From NCBI RefSeq assembly GCF_009711125.1, contig NZ_WMIB01000009.1:1-64000 (forward strand): 64,000 nucleotides of DNA. The letters are read 5' to 3'. The notes below the pieces were generated by a model. That model ran no database searches. It saw nothing but the letters and a program-made list of their open reading frames with translations, and was not told the DNA's origin. Every line of letters begins with the position of its first letter. The stretch's first letter is position 1. Of the stretch, positions 1 through 8,312 are shown one piece after another. Origin of the DNA: Metabacillus mangrovi (GTDB taxonomy: Bacteria > Bacillota > Bacilli > Bacillales > Bacillaceae). The translations under genes and the position numbers were made by a program.

Positions 1-105
1 GAAATGATTGAACACAAACCGCGAGCAGCCGATTGTTTTGTTGATGAGAATTTCCTGTTCTTTGTTTGGGTAGATTCGGAATTTGTAGGCTTTGTGTGTT
101 TTCAA
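1..105 (-). mobile_element. tnpB: TnpB/OrfB N-terminus, IS200/IS605 family, cut by window edge
   Basis: Thirty-five codons are visible, from a TTG start at 105 running off the left edge. An AGGAGGTG ribosome site lies 7 bases upstream of the TTG. The peptide begins MKTHKAYKFRIYPNKEQE and continues with IGCSRFVFNHF, the typical N-terminal helix-turn-helix opening of TnpB/OrfB proteins. TnpB is an RNA-guided nuclease carried by IS200/IS605 and IS1341-type elements. Neither the catalytic part nor the guide-RNA end is in the window, so activity cannot be judged. No tnpA is visible on this side, which suggests an IS1341-like tnpB-only element. The family call is firm; intactness is unknown. Confidence 0.88.
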
Positions 106-164
106 ACGTTTTCACCTCCTATATCTATTATAGGGAACTGATGTTCTTTTATTCAAGTGAAAAG

Positions 165-215
165 CGATTCATCCCCCACTTTACACTTCGCAAGAAGTGG
201 GGGTCTTCTCGCCGG
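165..215. mobile_element. Hairpin at the outer end of the IS200/IS605 element
   Basis: A 9-bp perfect stem, CCCCCACTT at 173-181 pairing with AAGTGGGGG at 195-203, is flanked by GCGATTCAT and TCTTCTCGCC. Subterminal hairpins of this kind mark the ends of IS200/IS605 elements. Its position 5' of tnpB makes it the element's left end. It stops about 20 bases before the ribosome site of the next gene. Confidence 0.6.
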
Positions 216-239
216 AGATGATAAATCGGGAGGTTTGAA

Positions 240-710
240 ATGGATAAAGAAAAGATTCAGAAATGGCTGAGCCTTTCGGATAAATACCAAAAAAGCGAAT
301 TTTGGAAAATGGTATTTGACCATGATCCGGATCTTTCCTCTGCTGCACCTGTGCGAAGCCATGAGAACCCCTTCCCGAGATATGACCTTTATGTACATGA
401 GGAAACTCTTGTTGTATCCATTGAAATTCCCGGGTACCGGAAAGAGGATTTCAATATCACGCTCGACTCTTCAAAAACGAAGCTTCTTTTTAAAGGAGCG
501 CAGCATCCCCCATACTCCTACCAGTACAGAGTCTATACCGAAAGGGCATTCGGTGATACAGAAAGGACGATTACCCTGCCCTTTCCTGTGGAAAAGGAGA
601 CAGTACACAGCCGGTATGCATTCGGGATTCTGGAGCTGACTTTCAAAAAAGCACCCGAAGAGGCTGATATCAGCATCGGTTTCGATAACGGTCATACAGA
701 CGGGCCCTGA
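240..710 (+). CDS. Hsp20/alpha-crystallin family small heat-shock protein, possibly spore-associated
   Basis: A 156-residue protein with an alpha-crystallin domain at about residues 48-140. It shows PRYDLYVHEETLVVSIEIPG near the domain start and the late hydrophobic strand FGILELTF. Small heat-shock proteins bind unfolding proteins without ATP. In bacilli several family members are coat or germination proteins (CotM, CotP, GerT), and the GerPC-like gene 43 bp downstream favours a spore role here. The ATG has GGGAGG 7 bases upstream. The IS end lies only about 30 bp upstream of the ATG, so the original promoter may be lost. The family is clear; the orthologue is not. Confidence 0.75.
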   Translation: MDKEKIQKWLSLSDKYQKSEFWKMVFDHDPDLSSAAPVRSHENPFPRYDLYVHEETLVVSIEIPGYRKEDFNITLDSSKTKLLFKGAQHPPYSYQYRVYTERAFGDTERTITLPFPVEKETVHSRYAFGILELTFKKAPEEADISIGFDNGHTDGP

Positions 711-753
711 TTCCATATACTGAATTAACCTATTTAATGTGTGGGATCAGTCC

Positions 754-1209
754 ATGTTATTCCGACGAAAGAAAACAAGCACAGGCAAGGCTTGGGAGGA
801 AAAGCTCGGCAGGCTGGAAGATGCCGTTCTCAATATGGACCGCAAGCTTCAGGACCTGTGCAGCCGGAAGCCGGCCCCTATAAAGCCTGAGGGAAAGCCA
901 TATACACAGCCGGACTTCGGATATAAGCTGAATAAGCTGGAAAATGATCTTGCTGCCGTTAAAGAACAGCTGAATTCTTTAAAGGCCGGAAGCAGTGACC
1001 CCATCCCCGCAGTGTACATTCAAAATCTTCATGTCCAGCATGTGGATATGAAAGAGGTCGATCTGAGCAATAATTTTGGCAGCCTGGGCATCAAAGACCT
1101 GCCGGGCCAGCTGAATATCGGGACCGTGTATGGAAAGACGAAGGATACTGAAGATATAAGTGGCGAAGATAAACAGCCGAAGGTGTCCATCCAGGCAAAA
1201 AAAGACTGA
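754..1209 (+). CDS. GerPC-like spore germination protein
   Basis: About 151 residues from the ATG at 754; an in-frame GTG at 739 has no better ribosome site. The N-terminal half is a charged coiled coil (WEEKLGRLEDAVLNMDRKLQ, later NKLENDLAAVKEQL). The C-terminal half carries NNFGSLGIKDLPGQLNIG, which resembles the conserved patch of GerPC, a gerP-operon protein needed for germinants to cross the spore coat. There is no signal peptide or membrane segment. It is probably co-transcribed with the Hsp20 gene and ends in a strong terminator. The GerPC assignment rests on that motif and on the coiled-coil layout. Confidence 0.55.
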   Translation: MLFRRKKTSTGKAWEEKLGRLEDAVLNMDRKLQDLCSRKPAPIKPEGKPYTQPDFGYKLNKLENDLAAVKEQLNSLKAGSSDPIPAVYIQNLHVQHVDMKEVDLSNNFGSLGIKDLPGQLNIGTVYGKTKDTEDISGEDKQPKVSIQAKKD

Positions 1210-1233
1210 CTCCGGGGAGTCAGTCTTTTTTAA
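1199..1233. terminator. Bidirectional terminator
   Basis: The stem GACTGACTCC / GGAGTCAGTC is flanked by A-runs and T-runs. It serves the GerPC-like gene on plus and the AI-2E transporter on minus. Confidence 0.85.
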
Positions 1234-2357
1234 ACGGCAGGAGGAGGCGTCTTCTTTGCCTCCTGCTTTTCCTTTTGATACCTCATGCGCAGTCTGATCA
1301 GCCTGATCAGATTCAGTACAGTCGCTTTTAATACGGCATACGTCGGAACAGCAAGGATCATTCCAAGGATTCCGCCAAAGCTGCCTGCCCCGATCAGCAG
1401 AAGGATAATCGTCAGCGGGTGCGTATTGATCCGCTTTCCGATAATAAGAGGAGACAAAAGGTTTCCGTCAATCTGCTGCACGACCAGGACGACAAGCGCT
1501 GCCAGCAGCCCCTTTGTAGGAGATTCCAGCAGGCCGATGATTACTGCAGGAGCTGCACCGATAAACGGTCCCAAATACGGGATGATGTTTGAAATCGATA
1601 CAACTATTCCGAGAATGAGCGCATACTCCATCCCAATAATCGAGAATCCGATAAAACAGCCGGTTCCTACGAAAATTGACACTAAAAGCTGGCCTTGGAT
1701 GTAAGCACCGAGCGTTTCATACAAATCATGAAAAATCTTAATTCCTTCATGCCGGTATGTATTCGGAAGTACCCGGACTGCCTGTACAGGAAATTTGTGG
1801 CCATCCTTCAGCATAAAAAACAAGATAAACGGTACCGTGATAATCGTTAGCGTAATGTTTGTTACGACTCCCAGAACAGCCGATACGCTGGACGTTAGAT
1901 TCTGGGGGATCTTAGCAGAAAAATCGGTAAGAGCCTGTTCAATCTTTTCAATAGAAACGTAATCCTGTGTCATTACCCAAGTAAACCAGCTGGACTGTGA
2001 CAAGTTTTGAATAAATTGAATAAGCTGGTTCACATAATCAGGGAAGTTATTGATCAAATCAGTGAATTGCTGAGACAGAAGCGGACCGGCAAAGGCTCCC
2101 AGCATGACCATCAGTCCGATAAAAATCAAGTAGATGATCAGGATAGCCAGTGTTCTCGGGATTCGGTTCCGTTCAAAAAAACGGACGATAGGACTGAAGA
2201 TAAAGAACAGCACACCTGCAATCAGCATCGGAAAAAACAAGGTCGATGCAAAGGATGCAAGAGGGGTGAACAGAAAAGATACCTTCGTGCATACATAGAT
2301 AATGAGCAGGACAAGCAATATCTCGAGTGTCCAAAAATGAACTTTAGACTTCAGCAA
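1230..2357 (-). CDS. yueF: AI-2E family transporter (YueF-like)
   Basis: A 375-residue integral membrane protein of the AI-2E/PerM exporter family, about 8 hydrophobic segments. A pair of helices comes first, then a soluble section (about 95-155), then a run of helices with the family's glycine-rich ISNIIPYLGPFIGA motif. Family members are exporters, some of small solutes or cations; the substrate here cannot be read from sequence. The start is a TTG with GGAGG 10 bases upstream. B. subtilis carries yueF near yueE, and a yueE-like HD gene lies about 2 kb away here, which supports the name. Confidence 0.75.
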   Translation of the reverse strand: MLKSKVHFWTLEILLVLLIIYVCTKVSFLFTPLASFASTLFFPMLIAGVLFFIFSPIVRFFERNRIPRTLAILIIYLIFIGLMVMLGAFAGPLLSQQFTDLINNFPDYVNQLIQFIQNLSQSSWFTWVMTQDYVSIEKIEQALTDFSAKIPQNLTSSVSAVLGVVTNITLTIITVPFILFFMLKDGHKFPVQAVRVLPNTYRHEGIKIFHDLYETLGAYIQGQLLVSIFVGTGCFIGFSIIGMEYALILGIVVSISNIIPYLGPFIGAAPAVIIGLLESPTKGLLAALVVLVVQQIDGNLLSPLIIGKRINTHPLTIILLLIGAGSFGGILGMILAVPTYAVLKATVLNLIRLIRLRMRYQKEKQEAKKTPPPAV

Positions 2358-2596
2358 CTGGCTTCTGCCTCCTAATACGGGAATATTCTTTTCTTTATCT
2401 TCAACCTACTATCCCGGCAGACCAATGTCAACTTCATTTGAACAAATACGCGTGACTAAAATGATAAACAGGGTTCTTAAGCCTGTGAGAGTCCCGTTCC
2501 AGGAACCAGGAAGCAGAGTTCCATTCTCTTTTTAAATCTGATTTCCGCTTAATTTTCAGGCGGCCTGTCCCCAAAGTACTGGAGATTTCCTATAAA
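2358..2596. other. Intergenic stretch without a recognised gene
   Basis: These 239 bases between two minus-strand genes hold the TTG ribosome site of the AI-2E gene. I see no other ORF, hairpin terminator or repeat I would defend. Confidence 0.4.
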
Positions 2597-3925
2597 TCAG
2601 GTCTGATCTATCTCTGCAGGTTCCCGCTCCATTTTCATCACTTCTATATACCGGACAAGATGCCCCTCCATTTCACGCACCGTAAACTCACAGTTTTCGT
2701 AGAAAACAGACTGGCCTTCTTGAATATCCAGGTTCTTTGTAAGCAGCCATCCACCAACTGTATCGATGTCCTCCTCTTCGATATTTAAATGCAGGAGGCC
2801 GTTTACCTGATCCAGCTGTACTTTTCCATCCAAAATATAATGGTTCTCTGACTTTTTCTGAATTTCCGGCACCTCATCATAATCAAACTCATCGCGGATC
2901 TCACCGACGATTTCTTCTATTATATCTTCAACCGTGACAAGACCGGCAGTACCTCCGTACTCATCTACGAGAATAGCGAGATGCACCCGTTCCTTCTGCA
3001 TCCTGATGAGTAAATCATGAATTGGAACCGTCTCGATCACTTCAATAACAGGACGGATGTATTTTCTTATGGAAGCTTCCTCCCGGATCGGCTCATCATG
3101 CATGTACAGGTCTGTTAAGACCTCTTTTGCATTCACCATCCCTAAAATATGGTCCTTATCCCCATCAACGACAGGATAACGGGTGAATCGCTCGCTGCTC
3201 ATCAATTCCATGTTTTCCTGAAAAGAATCCTCTGCATCAAGCGCTGTAATTTCAGTCCTCGGAACCATAATCTCTCTGGCAAGACGATTATCGAACTCAA
3301 AAATCCGGTTCACATACCGGTATTCTGATTGATTGATTTCTCCGCTTTGATAGCTTTCGGATAAAATAATTCTCAGCTCTTCTTCCGAGTGGGCCATTTC
3401 GCTTTCTGAAGCAGGCTTAAGGCCAAACAACCCGGTAATGAACCTCGCTGAAGAATTTAACGTCCAGATAAAAGGGAACGCAATCCTGTAGAAAAGGATA
3501 AGCGGCCTTGAGAAAGCTAGGGCAACTGCCTCCGTTTTCTGGATTGCTACTGTTTTTGGTGCCAGTTCGCCAACTACAACATGGAAGAAAGTAATAATCG
3601 CAAAAGCGATCGCTACCGAGATCACATGAGAAAGCGACTCACTCAACGAAAGCATCTCAAAAAGCGGCTGCAGCAAGTGAGCGACTGTCGGCTCCCCCAG
3701 CCACCCGAGCCCAAGAGCCGTAACCGTTATACCAAGCTGGCACGCAGATAAGTATTCATCCAGGCTCCCTGTCACTTTTTTAGCAGCTATCGCATTTTTG
3801 TTTCCTTCTGCAATAAGCTGATCGAGCCTTGAAGACCTGATTTTTACAATAGCAAACTCAGATGTTACAAAAAAAGCAGTTAATGCAATCAGTATGGCGA
3901 CAAGCACCAGATTAATAATATCCAA
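2597..3925 (-). CDS. yugS: CNNM/CBS-domain (hemolysin C-like) membrane protein, YugS-like
   Basis: About 442 residues from a TTG at 3925 preceded by AGGGG. An upstream in-frame TTG at 3973 has no ribosome site, and the protein from 3925 opens directly with the membrane helix [20 protein letters not shown]. Domains in order: DUF21/CNNM membrane domain (about 1-190), a CBS pair (about 205-330; [10 protein letters not shown] and [18 protein letters not shown]), and a CorC_HlyC domain (about 345-430). Relatives are Mg2+ or Co2+ export or homeostasis proteins; the hemolysin label is historical. The family is firm and the orthologue likely. Confidence 0.8.
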   Translation of the reverse strand: MDIINLVLVAILIALTAFFVTSEFAIVKIRSSRLDQLIAEGNKNAIAAKKVTGSLDEYLSACQLGITVTALGLGWLGEPTVAHLLQPLFEMLSLSESLSHVISVAIAFAIITFFHVVVGELAPKTVAIQKTEAVALAFSRPLILFYRIAFPFIWTLNSSARFITGLFGLKPASESEMAHSEEELRIILSESYQSGEINQSEYRYVNRIFEFDNRLAREIMVPRTEITALDAEDSFQENMELMSSERFTRYPVVDGDKDHILGMVNAKEVLTDLYMHDEPIREEASIRKYIRPVIEVIETVPIHDLLIRMQKERVHLAILVDEYGGTAGLVTVEDIIEEIVGEIRDEFDYDEVPEIQKKSENHYILDGKVQLDQVNGLLHLNIEEEDIDTVGGWLLTKNLDIQEGQSVFYENCEFTVREMEGHLVRYIEVMKMEREPAEIDQT

Positions 3926-4098
3926 AATACCCCTATCCCAGGCAGGATAAGGAGTCACCTCCCAGTGTTTCAAGTTGTCTGTTTTGTATGTATACCCTTA
4001 ATTGAGCCATCTATCACCTGAAGATTTCTGCATCCCGAGCGATTTAGCCTGTTTGTAATACAAGGGAAAATTCCGGATATTCAGGCAATTTTCCGCAT

Positions 4099-4131
4099 AA
4101 AAAAAGCCGGGTTCTATGAGCAGGACCGGCT
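4099..4131 (-). terminator. Terminator after yuzF
   Basis: On the minus strand AGCCGG and CCGGCT form a stem followed by seven T, just downstream of the DUF2642 gene. Confidence 0.7.
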
Positions 4132-4145
4132 CTTCGGAAAACGGA

Positions 4146-4370
4146 TCAATCATCATCAGGCATAATGGATACAATCTGCTGAATCCGGATAAAGAAAATG
4201 GAGTCTCCATTCGCTTTCAAAACAATATGATCCGGCTTCACATCAGTAAGCTTTCCTCTAATCGTATCGCGGACGGTCTGGATAACAAGATCTTTTCCCT
4301 TCACCGTGAGAAGGGTCTGGTACACATAAGGATCGATGATCGCAATCATCTGGGGAGTCTGATTTTGCAT
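4146..4370 (-). CDS. yuzF: DUF2642 small protein, YuzF-like
   Basis: A 74-residue soluble protein with the DUF2642 layout. An N-terminal strand leads into GKDLVIQTVRDTIRGKL, then VKPDHIVLKANGDSIFFIRI, a small beta-barrel pattern resembling Sm/Hfq-like folds. The function is unknown; several relatives are linked to spore coats. The ATG has AAAGGAGAGG about 8 bases upstream, and a strong terminator follows. It sits beside the HD gene as yuzF and yueE do in B. subtilis. Confidence 0.7.
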   Translation of the reverse strand: MQNQTPQMIAIIDPYVYQTLLTVKGKDLVIQTVRDTIRGKLTDVKPDHIVLKANGDSIFFIRIQQIVSIMPDDD

Positions 4371-4445
4371 GAAATGGATCCTCTCCTTTCACTTATTTCA
4401 CACTTTTAACGTATGAAACAGATAAAAAAGATAGCACCATTTCCT

Positions 4446-4976
4446 TTATACCGTCCTTTTTAAGGGCCGCTCCCCTTTTTCAATCAGCCGGTCAAGCTCC
4501 TGAATTTTCTGCCTTGCCTTCTCCAGCGAAATCGTCCGGTAATGATGAGCCCCGCCTGGCTCCTCATCCAGCTCATCCGCCCGCTTCACCACCATCTGAA
4601 GCGAATTTTTCGTTAACTGCCCATCCGGAAGGTAAGAATCGGTATGAAGCAGAATAGCCAGAGCAATCTCCTTGGCCGCCGCCCGATCCTCCCCAAGGCG
4701 GATCAGCAGCTTATGAGCCCGCTCCGCTCCCTTAATCGCATGTATATCATTTTTCTTATACTCTTCATAATCCCACTCGCCATCCGTATACCACTCATAA
4801 TGGCCGATATCATGAAGTAACGCAGCCTTCGCAGCCCGGTCAGAATCCACCCCTTCCTGCAAAGAAAGCCTGTAAGCATGATAAGCAACGGAAACAGCAT
4901 GAGCCATCCCGGAGCGCTTCAAATATTTTTGAGCAATCGGGTGATCCAAAATTTCTGAAAGCGTCACTTTTCTCAC
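4446..4976 (-). CDS. yueE: HD-domain phosphohydrolase, YueE-like
   Basis: A 176-residue HD-domain protein. The metal-binding pair is H55-D56 in AALLHDIGHYE, with an upstream His at about 33 (AYHAYRL) and a later LLHTDSYL. HD proteins hydrolyse phosphate esters, often nucleotides, using bound metal; the substrate here is unknown. The start is GTG with AAGGAGGG upstream. No membrane segment is present. The large repeat tract begins about 110 bases upstream of this start. Confidence 0.8.
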   Translation of the reverse strand: MRKVTLSEILDHPIAQKYLKRSGMAHAVSVAYHAYRLSLQEGVDSDRAAKAALLHDIGHYEWYTDGEWDYEEYKKNDIHAIKGAERAHKLLIRLGEDRAAAKEIALAILLHTDSYLPDGQLTKNSLQMVVKRADELDEEPGGAHHYRTISLEKARQKIQELDRLIEKGERPLKRTV

Positions 4977-5088
4977 ATCCGTCCCTCCTTATCCCACATA
5001 ATTTTCTTATCAAAATAGCATAATCAGAAGCAGATTTCAAATGAGACGTTATATTCTATGACACATCCATGCTTCTTGTCCATTCATA

Positions 5089-5850
5089 TTGTCCGCTGGC
5101 ATTTTACTTAGCCGTACCGTTGGTTAATTTGGCTGTCATGCCGCTTTATTTGTCCGTCCTGCGCGGGAATTTGTCCGTCGTCCTCGGAAATTTGTCCGCT
5201 GGCATTTATTTGGCCGTTCCGTCAGTTAATTTGTCCGTTACACCTGATAATTTGGCCGTTCCCTTCACTAATTTGTCCGTTACCTTCATTAATTTGTCCG
5301 TTGCCATTTATTTGTCCTTTCTCTTCGCTAATTTGTCCGCTGGCATTTATTAGGCCGTTCCGTCAGTTAATTTGGCCGTTACACCTGATAATTTGTCCGT
5401 TCCCTTCACTAATTTGTCCGTTCCCTTCATTAATTTGTCCGCTGCCATTTATTTGTCCGTCCAGCCGGTTAATTTGTCCGTTACACCCGCTAATTTGTCC
5501 GTTCTCTTCACTAATTTGTCCGCTGCCATTTATTTAGCCGTCCCGCAGGTTAATTTGTCCGTTACACCCGCTGATTTGTCCGTTGCTATTTATTTGTCCA
5601 TCCAGCCGGTTAATTTGGCCGTTACACCTGATAATTTGTCCGTTCCCTTCACTAATTTGTCCGTTCCCTTCACTAATTTGTCCGTTCCCTTCATTAATTT
5701 GGCCGTTACACTTCTTTATTTGGCCGTGCTGCGCGGGAATTTGGCCGTTCTCATTACTAATTTGTCCGCTGCCATTTATTTGTCCGTCCAGCCGGTTAAT
5801 TTGGCGGTTACTCCCGCTATTTTGTCCGACCCCTTTGCTAATTTGTCCAC
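5089..5850. repeat. Tract of about 37 short phased repeats, core AATTTGTCCG
   Basis: The word TTTGTCCG or TTTGGCCG recurs along 760 bp. Most units are exactly 21 bp; the others are exactly 18 bp and are always the variant resembling TCCGCTGCCATTTATTTG. Units follow a higher-order order: the 18-mer, then a CCAGCCGG-type unit, then TTACACC, then TTCCCTTCAC. All steps are multiples of three, so long ORFs appear by default, but none has a ribosome site and one frame is broken by TAG at 5351. I regard the tract as noncoding. It lies between the 5' end of yueE and the 3' end of cssS. Confidence 0.9.
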
Positions 5851-5860
5851 AACAGCTGCA

Positions 5861-6040
5861 TCGGTCTAAGGAGACGTTATTTTTGTGAAAAAATGCAAAA
5901 AACGAAGCAATCGGTCTGAGGAGACGCTATTTACAATGAGCAGGGCGGATTTTAGCCATTTTTAAAAGAATAGCTGCGTGTGAGACCGAACGATTATAAG
6001 TAAGCGGTTACAAAACCAAAATAACGGCTCTGGAGACCGT
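5861..6040. repeat. Direct and inverted copies of a GGTCT..GAGACG word
   Basis: TCGGTCTAAGGAGACGTTAT at 5861-5880 recurs with two changes at 5911-5930. An inverted, more diverged copy lies at about 6018-6039 (AAAATAACGG then GGAGACCG). The word differs from that of the adjacent tract, so this looks like a separate repeat type. No gene is visible between 5041 and 6183. Confidence 0.6.
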
Positions 6041-6183
6041 TGGCCTTTCAATAACCGGTTCGGCCAGCTGCACATTTGCCGGATGATTGACTGGCGCCGA
6101 GTAAAACTCCCTCTTAATCCGTTCCACAAGCGTCCATGCGGGTTTAAAAATAACAGTCCTGCAGGCAGATGGCCTGTGGACTG

Positions 6184-7500
6184 TTATTTAGGGAATCTTA
6201 CTTGAAAATTGACTTTTTCGTTTACGTTAGCAACCGTAATTTCTGCATTGTGGAGGTCGGCAATGCGTTTCAGAATGGCCAGTCCAAGGCCGAAGTTTCC
6301 TTTTTCTCCTTTGACGAAGGGCTGGAAGAGTTTCCCCAGCAGCTCTTCACTTAGCGGTTCTCCATCGTTTGAGCAGGAGATTAAGATGGATTGGCCTTCA
6401 GGCTTCACTGTTAGTTCCACGGCAGATGCAGCAAATTTTAATGCGTTCTCTAAAAGGTTTTCCAGCAGGACCCGAACCTGCTCGTCGTTTCCATAGATTT
6501 CAGCAGGTTCAAGATTTGACCGCATCCGGACGGCAGTATTGGCTGCACTGAGCCGGACGATCACATCTTCTGCGATCTCATCGACTGCCACGACGTTCTT
6601 TTCGAGCTTCAGCTGTGAAAGATAATCCAGCTTCGTTAAATAAAGAAGGTCTTTAATCTTCTTTTCAAGCAGCAAAGCTTCTTTCTCAATGATATCTGCC
6701 GTCCCTTCAGGAGAGCCGGTTGGATGAATGCCGTCCTTCATCGCTTCTGCGTAGCTCCGGATCACCATGATGGGTGTTTTCAGGTCGTGGGACACATTTT
6801 GCAGCATGGTTTGCTGAAATTCATCCTGCTTTTTCAGCTGGCTTCTCATGTCATCGATCGAGACAGCAAGTTTTCCGATTTCATCACTCCGGTCGAGCAG
6901 GAGTGAATCATTGAGCCTGCGCTGCGAGATTTTTTTAACATGGGCAGTGATGGTATCCAGGGGCTTTACGAGCCATTTTGAAAAAACAAAGGCAAGAACG
7001 ATGGCTCCTGCGATGATCAGGGCAAATATAAAGAACAGCCTGCTTAATAAAGTTTGAATGAGTTCATTGCGGTACGTGTCAAATAAATAGGTTACGAGGA
7101 TCACTTTGTTCCCTTCAAGATCATAACCTTTCCTGATGACATACAGCATTTCTTTGCCGGACACCTGCATGTTGTACCGTTCGGCACTTGCCTCTTGCTT
7201 CTTTGCCTGCTGATAGAAAAAGTCTGTCAGCTGCCTTGTCGGCTTGCGGCCACTGTATTTATAGCCTCTGCTTTCAATGACGATATGATTGACGAGCCGG
7301 ATTTGCTCTCCGGTCGTTTCTCCCTCAAATTCATTGATTCCGGGTCCCCGCTGCTGGGACTCTTCAATTGTCCGGAACAGTTCGTTCGTAAAAAACGATT
7401 TCAAGGTTGTAGGAATGACCAGAAAAAACACAATGGCCATTACCACGATAAGGCCGGTAAAAAGTGTAGCGATTTGAACGAAAAGCGGTTTATTTTTCAA
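6184..7500 (-). CDS. cssS: Secretion-stress sensor histidine kinase CssS
   Basis: A 438-residue sensor kinase. TM1 is at about 8-30, an extracytoplasmic sensor at 31-152, TM2 at 153-175 and HAMP at about 176-225. The phospho-acceptor is H238 in NVSHDLKTPIMVIR. The ATPase shows N352 (LLENALKFA), D379 (SNDGEP) and GNFGLGLAIL. CssS senses misfolded exported protein at the membrane-wall face and phosphorylates CssR. The opening MKNKPL, the short sensor domain and the overlap with cssR (7490-7500) fit CssS. The final helix ends at a simple F-P-K tail. Confidence 0.8.
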   Translation of the reverse strand: MKNKPLFVQIATLFTGLIVVMAIVFFLVIPTTLKSFFTNELFRTIEESQQRGPGINEFEGETTGEQIRLVNHIVIESRGYKYSGRKPTRQLTDFFYQQAKKQEASAERYNMQVSGKEMLYVIRKGYDLEGNKVILVTYLFDTYRNELIQTLLSRLFFIFALIIAGAIVLAFVFSKWLVKPLDTITAHVKKISQRRLNDSLLLDRSDEIGKLAVSIDDMRSQLKKQDEFQQTMLQNVSHDLKTPIMVIRSYAEAMKDGIHPTGSPEGTADIIEKEALLLEKKIKDLLYLTKLDYLSQLKLEKNVVAVDEIAEDVIVRLSAANTAVRMRSNLEPAEIYGNDEQVRVLLENLLENALKFAASAVELTVKPEGQSILISCSNDGEPLSEELLGKLFQPFVKGEKGNFGLGLAILKRIADLHNAEITVANVNEKVNFQVRFPK

Positions 7501-8164
7501 GGTACTTTACCGTCCGGTAACCGAAGCCATATATGGTTTCAACATGCAGCTTCGGGCATTTCCTTCTTACTCGGCGCACTAAGTCGTCCACTACCCGGTC
7601 AGATCCAAAGTAGTCCTCACCCCATACATAGGAAAGAATCTGCTCCCTGCTCAGCGCACTGCCAATATGCTTGACGAGGTAAACAAATAAATCAAATTCT
7701 TTAGAAGTAAGCTGAATGATTTCATTGTTTTCGGATACGGTCCGCTCCCGTTCTTTGATCATATAAGGACCGTAAATAAGGCTCGGTTCTTCCTGTCTTT
7801 CATACGTGCGTTTCATCAGCTTTTTGGCCCTGATGATCAGTTCTTTGGGCAGGAAAGGCTTGGACAGATAATCGTCTCCGCCAAGCTCAAGACCAATAAT
7901 CCGGTCCAGGTCCTCATCTCTTGCGCTGATAAAAATGACGGGTGTTTCCTCATTTGATTTTTTGATTTCTTTTATCACATCATAACCGTCTATATCCGGA
8001 AGCATGATATCAAGAATCCACAGATGGGGCTGCTCGGGAATGCTGCTGATCGCATCCGTGCCGTTGTAAAAACTTTTTACTTCCCAGTTCTCCTGCTTCA
8101 AATAGGTCGTTAAAACGGTGTTTAAATGATTTTCATCTTCTACTAAATATACTTTATAGGACAT
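7490..8164 (-). CDS. cssR: Secretion-stress response regulator CssR
   Basis: A 224-residue OmpR-family regulator. The receiver domain (1-115) has acidic residues E9-D10-E11, phospho-site D52 (LWILDIMLPD) and the switch Lys in LSKPFLPKEL. The winged-helix DNA-binding domain (about 130-222) ends RVVDDLVRRVRRKCP then VETIYGFGYR. CssR activates HtrA/HtrB-type quality-control proteases; no htr gene is in this window. The stop overlaps the start of cssS, so the two are translated together. The segment PHLWILDIMLPD and the KPFLPRELI-like linker favour CssR over other OmpR regulators. Confidence 0.82.
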   Translation of the reverse strand: MSYKVYLVEDENHLNTVLTTYLKQENWEVKSFYNGTDAISSIPEQPHLWILDIMLPDIDGYDVIKEIKKSNEETPVIFISARDEDLDRIIGLELGGDDYLSKPFLPKELIIRAKKLMKRTYERQEEPSLIYGPYMIKERERTVSENNEIIQLTSKEFDLFVYLVKHIGSALSREQILSYVWGEDYFGSDRVVDDLVRRVRRKCPKLHVETIYGFGYRTVKYLEK

Positions 8165-8203
8165 TTTATGCCTCCGCCCCCTGTAATCTTTTCTATTTAT
8201 TAG

Positions 8204-8221
8204 GGAGCGAATGCGCTCCCC
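8204..8221. other. Short perfect hairpin upstream of cssR
   Basis: GGGAGCG and CGCTCCC flank a four-base loop in the 148-bp gap between the secreted-protein gene and cssR. There is no T-run on the minus strand. It could be a weak terminator, an mRNA-end structure or an operator; I cannot tell which. Confidence 0.35.
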
Positions 8222-8312
8222 TTCTGCCTGCTGTTATTGTACCTTTTCACGAGAAGACTTTTCCAGTTGCGAGATCCAAGCAATTTTACCTGAAGAATAA
8301 CGCAGAATTATG

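Noticed and set aside
5089-5850. CRISPR array
   Set aside because: Units are 18-21 bp in total, the variable parts are a few recurring variants rather than unique spacers, and there are no cas genes.
5069-5869. Repeat protein of about 165-265 residues in the phased tract (LSV-type peptide repeat)
   Set aside because: All unit lengths are multiples of three, so any frame without stops stays open; there is no ribosome site, and the frame is broken by TAG at 5351.
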